From the NCBI RefSeq assembly GCF_904848625.1, contig NZ_CAJHCP010000005.1:62001-126000 (forward strand): a stretch of 64,000 nt of DNA. The letters run 5' to 3'. This document shows, piece after piece, positions 18,582 to 27,159 of the stretch. The stretch is from Paraburkholderia metrosideri (GTDB taxonomy: Bacteria; Pseudomonadota; Gammaproteobacteria; Burkholderiales; Burkholderiaceae). The translations under genes and the position numbers were made by a program. Within the stretch, counting starts at the first letter, position 1. Each line of letters opens with the position of its first letter. The notes beneath the pieces were generated by a model. The model saw nothing but the letters and a program-made list of their open reading frames with translations. It searched no databases and was not told where the DNA came from.

Positions 18582-19142
18582 ATGCCCCACACCGCCACCA
18601 AGCAAAGTATTCCCGTCGAACGGGTCCGCCGTTATCTCGAACCGGGTCCCATCCTGCTCGTGTCGTCCCGCTGGCGTGAGAAAACCAACATCATGACGAT
18701 GGGCTGGCATCTGATCATGGAGTTCTCGCCATCGCTATTCGGTTGCGTGATCGCGGCCGGCAATCACAGCTTCGAGATGATCCGTGAAAGCCGCGAATGC
18801 GTCGTCAATCTGCCGACTACGCAGCTGACCGACACCGTAGTGAAGATCGGCAATACATCAGGCGCCGGCATCGACAAATTCGCCGAGTTCGGTCTCACGC
18901 CGCTCGACGCGGAAGGCGTGAATGCGCCACTGATTGCCGAGTGCTATGGGAATTTCGCGTGCCGTCTTTACGACGACGCATTGATCGACAAATACAATTT
19001 CTTCATTTTCGAAGTGGTCAGCGCGCAGGTTGCAACGCGGCCGGACCTTCCGGAAACGATCCATTACACCGGCGACGGCGTCTTCACGGTGTCGGGTAAA
19101 ACGATCAGCCGCCGACATCTGTTCCGCCCTGGCATGCTATGA
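18582..19142 (+). CDS. Flavin reductase-like FMN-binding protein
   Basis: 186-residue cytoplasmic protein of the flavin reductase-like (split-barrel) family. Visible features include PGPILLVSSRW at the first strand, NIMTMGWHLIMEFSP, the FMN-loop region AAGNHSFEMIRESRECVVNLP and the closing GVFTVSGKTISRR. It probably binds FMN and reduces flavin or an unidentified substrate. The frame is open from 18507, but the ATG at 18582 begins the conserved part; the ribosome-binding site is weak. Divergent from the MFS gene. Confidence 0.87.
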   Translation: MPHTATKQSIPVERVRRYLEPGPILLVSSRWREKTNIMTMGWHLIMEFSPSLFGCVIAAGNHSFEMIRESRECVVNLPTTQLTDTVVKIGNTSGAGIDKFAEFGLTPLDAEGVNAPLIAECYGNFACRLYDDALIDKYNFFIFEVVSAQVATRPDLPETIHYTGDGVFTVSGKTISRRHLFRPGML

Positions 19143-20045
19143 CCACACGCCGCGTCATCTAACCCGTCATATCATTTCGACGCGTTCTTCTTCGCCGGCG
19201 ATGACGAAGCGCCGCGCGATGCGGTAGTGCAGCGCGCATTGCCGATGTTGGCGCGGGTGGTGAAAGGCTGTGGCTCGATGGAGTTGACGCAGGAACTGGT
19301 GGTCGCCGACGGCAGGCGGACGCCGTTATAACGCGTAGCGAAGAAGCCGCGGTTGGTTGTCGGCTCCGCCAATCACACGCCGACGCTGGTCTGCGTGACC
19401 GCGTCGCTATTGCATTCACGCCGTTCTGGAAGTTGATAAACAGCGCGCAATTCGACGTTTGCAGTGACGAAAAAAGAGAGGGGGATTTTCAGCGCGATCC
19501 AGAACCGTCGAGGACCAAGCCTCCCGGTGAATCACGCCCTACTGCAAAGCAAATACGGCGGATGCATTGCGCAACCGCCGATCAACCGACTAACAGACCA
19601 GCGAAATTCAGAACAGATCGCGGCGCGATTCAGCGACCATTTCGCAAGTACGCAGGTGCAGTTGCCATGCGTGTGCGCACTGAGCGCGGAAACGTGCAAA
19701 CCAGGTAGATTGGGTGGGACGGGCGGCGACGGCGCTGTTCATGGGCGTATCTCTCGGGTAATTGCGTAGGTATTAACCCTTATTATACATTTGCCATGCT
19801 GCGACGCAACGAAACAAAATTCCCGGCCATGCGAAAGGGATGCCTGGCGACGAAAATACAACGGACTTAATGTGTCGATGAGTCAGGTGGTCGAGCGTTG
19901 TAGACCACTCATCCACCGTTGCGGGCGCGGCTTGCTGACAGGTTGCTATGCCGTGGGCGTGGCGCGAATCTGAAGCAGCCGCATGCTGCGGCTTTCCGGC
20001 AAACGGGCGCACAGACGATCGACGTTCGTTGGTTCCAGGCTCATG
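19143..20045. other. Intergenic region with a possible gene fragment
   Basis: About 900 bases. From about 19152 to 19331 a plus-strand frame without a start reads SYHFDAFFFAGDDEAPRDAV, then MELTQELVVADGRRTPL and TAA. It has coding-like composition but I do not recognise the family. The rest, including the frame at 19464-19769, shows nothing I can support. Confidence 0.35.
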
Positions 20046-20822
20046 TCAGACCTGGGACAAATCGCTGTCGTCAGGGTGATGTGCGGAGCCGTGCTCGACA
20101 GAGCCGGCGCTGCCCATTCCGCCGCCTCCACCACCGCCGCCCATGCCAGCACCAGCACCACCACCAGCACCGCCAGCCTTTCCACCTCCAGTCCCGCCGC
20201 CTTCACGCCCACCGTCCTTACCCTTTGCGCCAGAAGGCCGCGCGGGACCTTGGGCGGGAATCGGCAGTCCACGCGGCATCGGATCGAGATCGAGCACTTC
20301 GCGGATGAAATTGCGCAGCGACACGACCAGCTCCGCCGTATGAATGGTGCGCCCCTGCGTCATTTCCATCGCGGCTTGCGTGGCGAGCCGAACCTGTTCT
20401 TCCGTGCCCAGCAGAATGACATCCGCAAGCGCCGCCTCCACGGCGTCCCGGATGCGCCGCGAGCGGTCCGAGGCCGCGGGGTCATCGCTCGCTTCCTTCG
20501 ATTCGCCATGCAGCGCGGCGACGTCGGCGGCAGCATCGAGGGCGGCTTGTGCCGGTGCAGGCACCGCCATCGAGGCCCGCTTCAGGTCGCGCAGATGGGT
20601 GGGATCGACGGCAAGGTTGCCCGTGAATGAACCACCGAGCGTTTTATACGCGGCGATCAGCGTGCGCAGACGTTCGTTGATCTGCCGGTTCTCCCGCTCG
20701 CGCCGTTGCTGCACGGTTTGCATCAGCAGCAGGCGGATGCCGACGCCGATCAACGTGATGACGGCCAGCCCGAGGAGCGTGGAGAGCAGGGCTTGCCAGG
20801 AACTGAAGTCGAGGTTGCGCAT
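20046..20822 (-). CDS. Single-pass membrane protein with glycine-rich tail, unknown function
   Basis: 258-residue protein. A hydrophobic anchor (about residues 12-32, LSTLLGLAVITLIGVGIRLL) is followed by an arginine/glutamate-rich helix (QTVQQRRERENRQINERLR), a helical middle domain and a C-terminal 60-residue glycine-rich tail (for example GAGMGGGGGGGGMG) ending HHPDDSDLSQV. The frame is open to 20966, but the ATG at 20822 puts the anchor at the N-terminus. No family is recognised with certainty. The middle part (ELVVSLRNFIREVLDLDPMPRG) looks conserved in style. The topology suggests a large cytoplasmic part. Confidence 0.7.
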   Translation of the reverse strand: MRNLDFSSWQALLSTLLGLAVITLIGVGIRLLLMQTVQQRRERENRQINERLRTLIAAYKTLGGSFTGNLAVDPTHLRDLKRASMAVPAPAQAALDAAADVAALHGESKEASDDPAASDRSRRIRDAVEAALADVILLGTEEQVRLATQAAMEMTQGRTIHTAELVVSLRNFIREVLDLDPMPRGLPIPAQGPARPSGAKGKDGGREGGGTGGGKAGGAGGGAGAGMGGGGGGGGMGSAGSVEHGSAHHPDDSDLSQV

Positions 20823-21254
20823 GGACGAGCTTTTGAGGTGAGGGTGGTGTGCGCCAGCCATTGAGGCGGCCCCGGTGGGCGCGAGTAGCGCGTATCGAGC
20901 CATTGCGTATGCAAACGGCGGTCCCGGCGGTCCAAACGGTTTCGCAGACGAACCGCCCACGCGCATCTGGCGCAGTCTTCCGGATATAAACGGCGGTAGC
21001 GAAGCATTTCTCCGCGACGAATCCCTACTCGCTTCGATTGATGCTATCGGAATCTGGATTAGTCAATCGGCATAGTAAGCCGCTCGGTCGCATTGAATTG
21101 CACCTGGATGCCGCGCATAAGAATAAGAGTGACTTGCTCATTCAAACCACAGGGCTATTGGCGTGATTTCTAACGGTAGTGGCAATGAAAACGGGAAGCA
21201 GGTTTCCAGACCCGGCTTCCGGCATGACAATGTCCGAAGCCAGGTCTGCGGGCG
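20823..21254. other. Intergenic region, no gene recognised
   Basis: About 430 bases between the glycine-rich protein gene and the amidohydrolase gene. Frames lack protein-like features. It presumably carries the promoter of the leftward gene and the 3' end of the amidohydrolase transcript. Confidence 0.5.
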
Positions 21255-22721
21255 CTACACCGGTAGCGCGTTTTTATAAATCTTGCCGTCTTTCATGATG
21301 ACGCGCAGGTTCTGATCCGGGTTGGCAATCAGATTGAGGTTGTCGAGCGGATTGCCGTCGACCAGCAACAGATCCGCATAAGCGCCTTCTTCGAGCACAC
21401 CCAGTTTTCGCGGATAGGGATTGCGCAAACCAGAGAGCGCGAGCAATTGCCCATTGGCGCCCGTTGCCATTCGCAGCGCTTCGGCCGCGCTGTACCAGCG
21501 TGTCAGATGCGCGAGCATCGTGCCTTGGCGAGTAGCCAGCGCCGCCGAGAAAATCAGGTCCGTGCCGAACGCGGTCTTGATCCCGTGTTTGCGAGCGAGC
21601 GTGTACGCGTTGTTGGTGCCGGCCAGCACTTCCTGCATTCTTGCCAGGCTCGGTCCGCTGACCGGTGCAACGTCGTCCTCGCCGACAAACGGCTGGATGC
21701 TTAGCCATGTGCCGTTTTTCGCCATCATCTCGGCGGTTTTATCGTCCATCAGGTGACCGTGCTCGATGCACTGCACGCCGGCTGCCAGCGAGCGCTGAAT
21801 CGCCTCGGGCGTGTACGCGTGCACGAGCACATAGGTGCCCCAGTCGGCAGCGGTTTCGACGCCGGCGCGCAACTGTTTTTCGGTGAAGGTCAGCATGTCC
21901 AGCGGACTGCGCGGCGTAGAGACGCCGCCGCATCCCACCATCTTGATCTGCGACGCGCGCTGCACGAACTGCTCGCGCACGCGCAGTCGCACCTCGTCTT
22001 CCGAATCGGCGATGGCGCTGCCGCCTTCTTTTTCCGTGACGCTGATCTGACCGCCCGAGCGCGGGAAATCCGACAGCGCGCGAAAGTCGCCGTGGCCGCC
22101 GGTCGTGGTGATCATCGCACCCGACGGATAGATGCGCGGCCCCGAGATCAGCCCGGCGTCGATGGCCTGTTGCAGCGCGAAAGCAGGTCCGCCGGCGTCA
22201 CGCACGGTGGTGAAGCCGCGCATCAGGGTGCGCTCGGCTTCAGCGCTCGCGGCCAGATGAACAAAGGCCATATCGGCCTGCAGAATCGTTGAAATGGGCA
22301 GCGCGGCGAGCAGCGAGTGCCAGTGCATGTCGATCAGGCCTGGCATCATCACCATGCCGTGGCAGTCGATTACCGTGCTGCCATCCGTCGATGCGGGTTG
22401 CCCTTGCCGCAATTGACCAATGCTACTGCCGTCGACAACCATGGTCAGCCCGTCGCGCAACGCGGCGGATTTGCCGTCGAACAGCCGGAAGTTGGTGAAG
22501 ACTATCGGCTTCGCGGGCGCGGCCGGCGGCGTTGCGTTTTGCGCCTGACTGATTCCCGGCAGCACGAGACTCAGCATGGATGCGGCTATACCGGCAACGA
22601 AGCCCCGGCGCGACAGGTCGGCGCTGATCCGCCGGTTTGCATACTGCGCTTGCGATTTATCACAAAAGCATGAATACGACGGACCGATAGTTCTGTTTCC
22701 ACTGGACTTTCTTGAAGGCAT
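21255..22721 (-). CDS. Tat-exported metal-dependent amidohydrolase
   Basis: 488-residue amidohydrolase-superfamily enzyme. A long n-region leads to a twin-arginine motif (LSRRGFVAGIAASM) and a cleavage site near ISQAQ, predicting export folded to the periplasm. Metal ligands are in the expected order: HWH in LIDMHWHS, the likely carboxylated-lysine segment IKMVGCGGV, HAYT, EHGHL and the aspartate in FGTDLIF. The C-terminal GNPLDNLNLIANPDQNLRVIMKDG is typical of the imidazolonepropionase/Xaa-Pro dipeptidase-like subgroup. Substrate is unknown; a cyclic amide or dipeptide-like compound is likely. It is a single gene upstream of the luxR-type gene. Confidence 0.88.
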   Translation of the reverse strand: MPSRKSSGNRTIGPSYSCFCDKSQAQYANRRISADLSRRGFVAGIAASMLSLVLPGISQAQNATPPAAPAKPIVFTNFRLFDGKSAALRDGLTMVVDGSSIGQLRQGQPASTDGSTVIDCHGMVMMPGLIDMHWHSLLAALPISTILQADMAFVHLAASAEAERTLMRGFTTVRDAGGPAFALQQAIDAGLISGPRIYPSGAMITTTGGHGDFRALSDFPRSGGQISVTEKEGGSAIADSEDEVRLRVREQFVQRASQIKMVGCGGVSTPRSPLDMLTFTEKQLRAGVETAADWGTYVLVHAYTPEAIQRSLAAGVQCIEHGHLMDDKTAEMMAKNGTWLSIQPFVGEDDVAPVSGPSLARMQEVLAGTNNAYTLARKHGIKTAFGTDLIFSAALATRQGTMLAHLTRWYSAAEALRMATGANGQLLALSGLRNPYPRKLGVLEEGAYADLLLVDGNPLDNLNLIANPDQNLRVIMKDGKIYKNALPV

Positions 22722-22958
22722 AGATCACCCGCGAGCTTAGATCACCGTGTGCCGGAACCGCCGGACGCAAAGGCGACTGGCGGCGAAGAAAAGCGAAGCG
22801 CTTGCAGATTATCTTCTATGAATCGGGATGGCAATTCGGGGATTGATCCACTACCTTGATTCAGTGGCGATTGGCCGGAAGAAGATTGAAAGCACGCAGC
22901 ACTCGGCGCTTCAATACAGAAGCGGCGATTGCCCGCACAGGTTGTTGCCGCAAGACGA

Positions 22959-23672
22959 TCAGATCAAGCCGGTTGCGATGGCCTTGACGACTGCCTGGAC
23001 CTTGTTGGTGGCAGCCAGTTTCGACAACACGTTGTTCACGTGAAAATTGACGGTGCGCTCGGAAATGTTGAGGATCTTGCCAATCTCGTACGACGTTTTG
23101 CCTTCGCCAGTCCAGCGTAACACCTCGCGTTCCCGGCACGTCAGCCGGGCGCTCGCCTCAGGCGCGAGCTTGTTCTGCAGGAACTGGCCCATTCGCATGT
23201 GACAAAGATTCGACAGCCAGTTCGTCGAAAACTGCAGATGCTCGACTTCGGTTTGCGTCAGTGGGTCTGCGTGGCGGGACAGCGTCAGAAGTCCGAACGC
23301 CCCGCGTACGGTCCAGCTCGACTGTGCAACGCCGAACTTGATGCCGTAATCATGAGCGTCGGACCAGAGTCGCGTCGCGTCGTCGTATGCGGTGGCGGGC
23401 CAGACGATCAAATCGGCGCTGTGCTCGCCGGCGCGCACGACTGGGTCGATGTCGAGAAAATCGTTCGCGCGGTAATGTGCCATCCAGCCAGCCGGGTAAG
23501 TATCGAAGATCCTGACAGGGGGATTGGACACAGGTAAAGGCATGCGAATTCCATAACAACAGTATTCGAAGCCGAGATCCTGCGCGAAGGATGCAATCTT
23601 CGCGAACAGATGATGTTCGTCGCTCGCACTGGCACACGCCTGGTAAGCGTCCTGAAATCGTAACTCCATCAC
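22959..23672 (-). CDS. LuxR-type acyl-homoserine-lactone-responsive regulator
   Basis: 237-residue quorum-sensing regulator. The N-terminal autoinducer-binding domain keeps the key pocket residues: W and Y in PAGWMAHYRAND, D and P in DIDPVV, W in IVWPA and G in GAFGLLTL. The C-terminal GerE-type helix-turn-helix is TCREREVLRWTGEGKTSYEI followed by LNISERTVNFHVNNVLSKL. It is divergent from the luxI-type gene across 510 bases, a cognate-pair arrangement. It probably binds the lux-box-like sites at 24106 and 25803. Confidence 0.93.
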   Translation of the reverse strand: MMELRFQDAYQACASASDEHHLFAKIASFAQDLGFEYCCYGIRMPLPVSNPPVRIFDTYPAGWMAHYRANDFLDIDPVVRAGEHSADLIVWPATAYDDATRLWSDAHDYGIKFGVAQSSWTVRGAFGLLTLSRHADPLTQTEVEHLQFSTNWLSNLCHMRMGQFLQNKLAPEASARLTCREREVLRWTGEGKTSYEIGKILNISERTVNFHVNNVLSKLAATNKVQAVVKAIATGLI

Positions 23673-24182
23673 TTCCCCCGAACTGACTTTTTTTATGAAA
23701 GTTATTTAGTCAAGCAGACTGTCCACATCCGATAAAAGACCCATACCGGATGATACCTACGCTGTTGTCCCCACGGCGGATTGACGCACTAAGCGCAGGC
23801 TATGCGGAACGGCCGTGCGCAGTCACTACGCCAGCCGCAATGATAACGTTGAGCCAACACGGATATATCGGTGAAAAGTCGGTGCATTCAGGATCCCCAG
23901 GGTGACGTCAGAAGCAATCTCATGGGTGTGGACTGCCGGGTGTCGATCCATGATGGGTGGGTACGACACTGATCGTCGCGAGTCGCCGCGATAAGAACGC
24001 ACGAATTCCAAAAGCCTCGTCTATTTATATGCAAATGTGCGTCGCTTTGCAAACGCAATGAACGCGCTGACCTCGCATCTCGGAGAGTGGGATTTCCATT
24101 GGGTAACCTGTCAACTCTGTCAGTTACTGGATCGCCATCTCCGCGCTCTAATGCGCTCGATAAAAATTGACGGGGGCGCGGC
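23673..24182. other. luxR-luxI divergent regulatory region
   Basis: 510 bases containing promoters for both quorum-sensing genes. I see no rsaL-like gene on either strand, unlike the common BraI-RsaL-BraR arrangement. The only clear site is the lux-box candidate near its right end. Confidence 0.5.
24106..24125. promoter_or_regulatory. Candidate lux box upstream of luxI-type gene
   Basis: ACCTGTCAACTCTGTCAGTT is a 20-base imperfect dyad (CTG-CA ... TG-CAG) centred about 67 bases before the luxI start. It shares ACCTGTCA, a 5-base spacer and GTCAG with the site at 25803-25822 near aidA. Position and similarity suggest LuxR-dependent autoinduction. Confidence 0.6.
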
Positions 24183-24794
24183 ATGCAGACTTTCGTTCAC
24201 GGCGAGGGACGTCTACCGGAGAGTGTCGGTAACGCGTTGGCACAGTATCGGCATCAGATATTCGTCGAGCAGTTGGGTTGGCGCCTGCCTCTGGCAATTG
24301 ATGGTTTCGAGCGCGATCAATACGATCGCGACGATACCGTGTACGTTGTCGCGCATGACGAGAGCGACTCGATTTGTGGCTGTGCAAGGCTATTGCCGAC
24401 CACCTTGCCTTATCTGCTGAAAGACATCTTCCCATTCCTGATAGCCGAACGTGCTTCGGCTCCGCAGTCGGCCGATATCTGGGAGCTTTCGCGATTCGCA
24501 GTCAGTCAGCGCGCGACAGGCGGTCCCGCCCAAAGCAGCCATTCGTGGGACTTTCGGCCAATGCTGGCTTCCGTGGTGCGATGTGCTGCCCAGTTGGGCG
24601 CGCGCCAATTGATCGGCGTGACCTACCTCAGTATGGAACGGCTGTTCCGGCGGATCGGCGTGCATGCGCATCGTGCCGGTCCGGTACAGTCCATTGACGG
24701 GAAAATGGTCGTTGCGTGCTGGATCGATATCGACAGTCAAACGCTTTCGGCGCTCGGTATTGATCTACCCGTCACGCCTGCACTGAGCAGTTGA
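24183..24794 (+). CDS. Acyl-homoserine-lactone synthase (LuxI family)
   Basis: 203-residue autoinducer synthase making an N-acyl-homoserine lactone from SAM and acyl-ACP. Family residues are visible: R and FVEQLGW in YRHQIFVEQLGW, the acidic D-E-D set in DGFERDQYD, the R in GCARLLPTTLPYLL, and WELSRFAV. The threonine in YLSMERLFRRIG and the region after it fit the acyl-binding part. A GGGGGCGCGGC stretch precedes the ATG. Signal chain length cannot be read from sequence; relatives in Paraburkholderia (BraI/XenI type) make long 3-oxo-acyl signals, which is an inference here. Confidence 0.93.
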   Translation: MQTFVHGEGRLPESVGNALAQYRHQIFVEQLGWRLPLAIDGFERDQYDRDDTVYVVAHDESDSICGCARLLPTTLPYLLKDIFPFLIAERASAPQSADIWELSRFAVSQRATGGPAQSSHSWDFRPMLASVVRCAAQLGARQLIGVTYLSMERLFRRIGVHAHRAGPVQSIDGKMVVACWIDIDSQTLSALGIDLPVTPALSS

Positions 24795-24804
24795 AATGCC
24801 GAAG

Positions 24805-24834
24805 CTGCTGGATTGCATTCACCTGGTCCAGCAG
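24805..24834. terminator. Hairpin between convergent luxI and aidA
   Basis: CTGCTGGA (24805-24812) pairs with TCCAGCAG (24827-24834) in the 65-base gap between the convergent luxI and aidA stops. It may end both transcripts; there is no T-run. Confidence 0.35.
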
Positions 24835-24859
24835 GTCGGTAGCGATGTGCGTGGTCCGG

Positions 24860-25420
24860 TCAAGCCGCGACGGTGACGTACGGATCCCACCGGAAATAGC
24901 CATACAGTTCCTGGTCCTGTCCATTGGCGGCCAATGTGTAAAGTCCAAATGCGAGGCCAAAACCTTCGCGGCCACTCGAGCGGACTTTCGAATCGAAGAC
25001 GGCGAAATTCGTTTGCTTCCTGACGGGCGGCAAGCCGTTCCGATTCGGCGAATCGGCATTGGGTTGAACGGCGCCGGTGCGCACGATCATGTCTGCGTTG
25101 AACGGGTTGAACACGTGATCGCCGGAAAAGTGCTCCACGTCGTACACAATCACGGCGTCGTCCGAATTGTTGTAGATCGAGACACCGGTGAACGCGACGT
25201 CGTCGCCAACGTCAGCCTTGAATTGCAGATCTCCGGTACCCTGGCCGGACATGACGCCGCGCGAACCCGTGCACAGCATGTATTGATGGCCGTGGTCGAT
25301 GGCGGTCGGATTGTTTTGATCTTTGCTCGGGTTGCGATACGCGTCTTTCAGATATTCGGTGTCAATGACGACAAGCACATTGATCTCCCGCGCGCTTGTC
25401 TGGAAAACAGTTTCGGCCAT
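24860..25420 (-). CDS. aidA: AidA/PixA-family inclusion body protein
   Basis: 186-residue soluble protein of the AidA/PixA family, small beta-rich proteins strongly induced by quorum sensing in Burkholderia and Ralstonia. Hallmarks are INVLVVIDTEYLKDAYRNPSKDQNNP at the start, HQYMLCTGSRGV, VYDVEHFSGDHVFNPF and the tail GLAFGLYTLAANGQD...YGYFRWDPYVTV. GGAGATGCTTC precedes the ATG at 25420; the frame stays open to 25645 because it runs in phase with a relic of a second aidA copy. It is convergent with luxI. Function in the cell is not established. Confidence 0.92.
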   Translation of the reverse strand: MAETVFQTSAREINVLVVIDTEYLKDAYRNPSKDQNNPTAIDHGHQYMLCTGSRGVMSGQGTGDLQFKADVGDDVAFTGVSIYNNSDDAVIVYDVEHFSGDHVFNPFNADMIVRTGAVQPNADSPNRNGLPPVRKQTNFAVFDSKVRSSGREGFGLAFGLYTLAANGQDQELYGYFRWDPYVTVAA

Positions 25421-25540
25421 GAAGCATCTCCTTTTTTTTATCGTCGATGTGCAGTCGCGGGCACCCGGACCCGGTGTCACCGGTAATCTCCTCCCATTTA
25501 TTGCGTTGCGCACCTCGCAGAGTAAACGGGCGGCCGCTGG

Positions 25541-25657
25541 GACAACGGTGATCATGAAATGGCACCGGTAATAGCCGAACGAAATTGGGTTCACGCCGTC
25601 GTTTGCGAGCCTGTACAGCGCAAAAGAAAACGCCAGTGGTTCCACGCCGCGTTCCTA
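25541..25657 (-). pseudogene. C-terminal relic of a second aidA paralogue
   Basis: Upstream of aidA the minus strand reads ERGVEPLAFSFALYRLANDG then ISFGYYRCHFMITV, which aligns with the intact AidA tail GLAFGLYTLAANG and YGYFRWDPYVTV. A TAG stands directly before ERGV, no N-terminal half is present, and the usual stop after ITV is missing, so the frame runs on towards aidA. Tandem aidA genes are common in Burkholderia; here the upstream copy is almost deleted. Confidence 0.72.
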
Positions 25658-25802
25658 GGCGGTCGATGAAAATCTCGAGAAGTTCGTCAATCACCGCACC
25701 GGTGGCAAGCCGTCTCGGCGTAGCGAGTTTTCTATCGATCCGGCTGCGGCAACGGATGCAAAACGACTAACGCAATTTTGCGCGTACGATGGATTTTAGC
25801 GA

Positions 25803-25822
25803 ACCTGTCAGAGTCGTCAGGG
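25803..25822. promoter_or_regulatory. Candidate lux box upstream of the aidA locus
   Basis: ACCTGTCAGAGTCGTCAGGG has the dyad CCTG-C ... G-CAGG and matches the luxI-upstream site in ACCTGTCA, spacer length and GTCAG. It lies about 150 bases above the aidA relic and 380 above intact aidA, suggesting that the original aidA operon promoter is here. Confidence 0.58.
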
Positions 25823-26082
25823 GCACCCCTACGGGTCCCGCACTTTGTATCGCAATGTATCTGGACGGGACATGGTGACATTACGTTGCGTTGGCCCGCA
25901 TTCCCGACATACGCCGGATACGTCAGTCGCGTCTAATTCCGTCAGGGACGGTTTTGAAGCTTCGAGTCATTCCACCCGCCTGCACTTGATCTGAACGTTG
26001 GCCGCTCTTACTGCTTCGCCGGCGTCGATTCATCGGGTGCACGCGGCTTCTCTGGCAGTTTCGAACACAAAGGAAATGAGCT

Positions 26083-27126
26083 ATGTCGGATCAGGATCAA
26101 GTCAATACACGGCGCCGTCGTCTGTTGGGAACGGCGGTCGCGAGTCTCAGCCTGATGGACTTCGGGTTGAGCGGAATCGCTCATGCGCAGTCGGGCGGTG
26201 CGTCGGCGGGCTCCGCTGCGGCCGCGGCCGCGTTTGCGAACCTGAAGCAGGTCAATGCGGGCACACTGAATATCGGCTATGCGGAAGCGGGTCCGCACAA
26301 TGCGCCGGTCGTGATCCTGCTGCATGGCTGGCCCTACGACATTCACGCCTACGCCGACGTCACGCCCATGCTGGTCGCCGCCGGTTATCGGGTCATCGTG
26401 CCGTATCTGCGCGGGTACGGCACGACGCGCTTCCTGTCGGCGGATACGCCGCGTAACGGTCAGCAGGCGGTCGTCGCGGTCGACATCATCGCGTTGATGG
26501 ACACGCTGAAGATCGACAAGGCGATTCTCGGCGGCTTCGACTGGGGCGCGCGGACGGTGAACATCATTGCCGCGCTGTGGCCGGAGCGGTGCAAGGCGAT
26601 GGTGTCGGTGAGCGGGTATCTGATCGGCAGCCAGGAAGCGAATAAAGCACCGTTGCCGCCGAAAGCGGAACTGACCTGGTGGTATCAGTTCTATTTCGCC
26701 ACGGAGCGCGGCTATGCGGGTTACGACGCGAACCGGCACGACTTCAACAAGTTGATCTGGCATACCGCATCGCCGAAATGGGATTTCGACGATGCGACCT
26801 ACGAGCGTTCGGCCACGGCGTTCAACAATCCGGATCACGTCGCGGTGGTGATTCACAATTACCGCTGGCGTCTGGGGCTGGTCCAGGGCGAGTCGAAATA
26901 CGATGAACTGGAAGCGCGTCTGGCGAAAGGGCCGACCATCGCCGTGCCGACCATCACGATGGAAGGCGACGCCAATGGCGCCGCGCATCCGGATCCCGCT
27001 GCCTATGCGAAGAAGTTCACCGGTCCCTATGCGCACCGGAATTTGAGCGGCGGTATTGGACACAATCTTCCGCAAGAAGCACCGAAAGCCTTTGCGGACG
27101 CGATTATCGATGTTGCCCGCTTTTAA
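26083..27126 (+). CDS. Tat-exported alpha/beta hydrolase, epoxide hydrolase/dehalogenase-like
   Basis: 347-residue alpha/beta hydrolase. NTRRRRLLGTAVASLSL at residues 8-25 and a cleavage-like IAHAQ (about 36) predict Tat export. The oxyanion motif HGWP (81-84), the nucleophile elbow GFDWGAR with Asp153, and the late GIGHNLPQE with His327 are diagnostic of epoxide hydrolases and haloalkane dehalogenases, where Asp is the nucleophile. A ribosome-binding site AAAGGAAATGAGCT precedes the ATG. A P460-type cytochrome gene follows 33 bases later, so the two probably form a periplasmic pair. Substrate unknown. Confidence 0.87.
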   Translation: MSDQDQVNTRRRRLLGTAVASLSLMDFGLSGIAHAQSGGASAGSAAAAAAFANLKQVNAGTLNIGYAEAGPHNAPVVILLHGWPYDIHAYADVTPMLVAAGYRVIVPYLRGYGTTRFLSADTPRNGQQAVVAVDIIALMDTLKIDKAILGGFDWGARTVNIIAALWPERCKAMVSVSGYLIGSQEANKAPLPPKAELTWWYQFYFATERGYAGYDANRHDFNKLIWHTASPKWDFDDATYERSATAFNNPDHVAVVIHNYRWRLGLVQGESKYDELEARLAKGPTIAVPTITMEGDANGAAHPDPAAYAKKFTGPYAHRNLSGGIGHNLPQEAPKAFADAIIDVARF

Positions 27127-27159
27127 CCCCCTAACAGAGCCCGAGAGAAGAGCAACCCA

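Larger units (their letters stand above)
25421..26082. other. aidA upstream region
   Basis: About 660 bases before the divergent hydrolase gene. It holds the aidA relic and the lux-box candidate described separately. Nothing else is recognised between 25823 and 26082 beyond the upstream region of the hydrolase gene. Confidence 0.5.
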
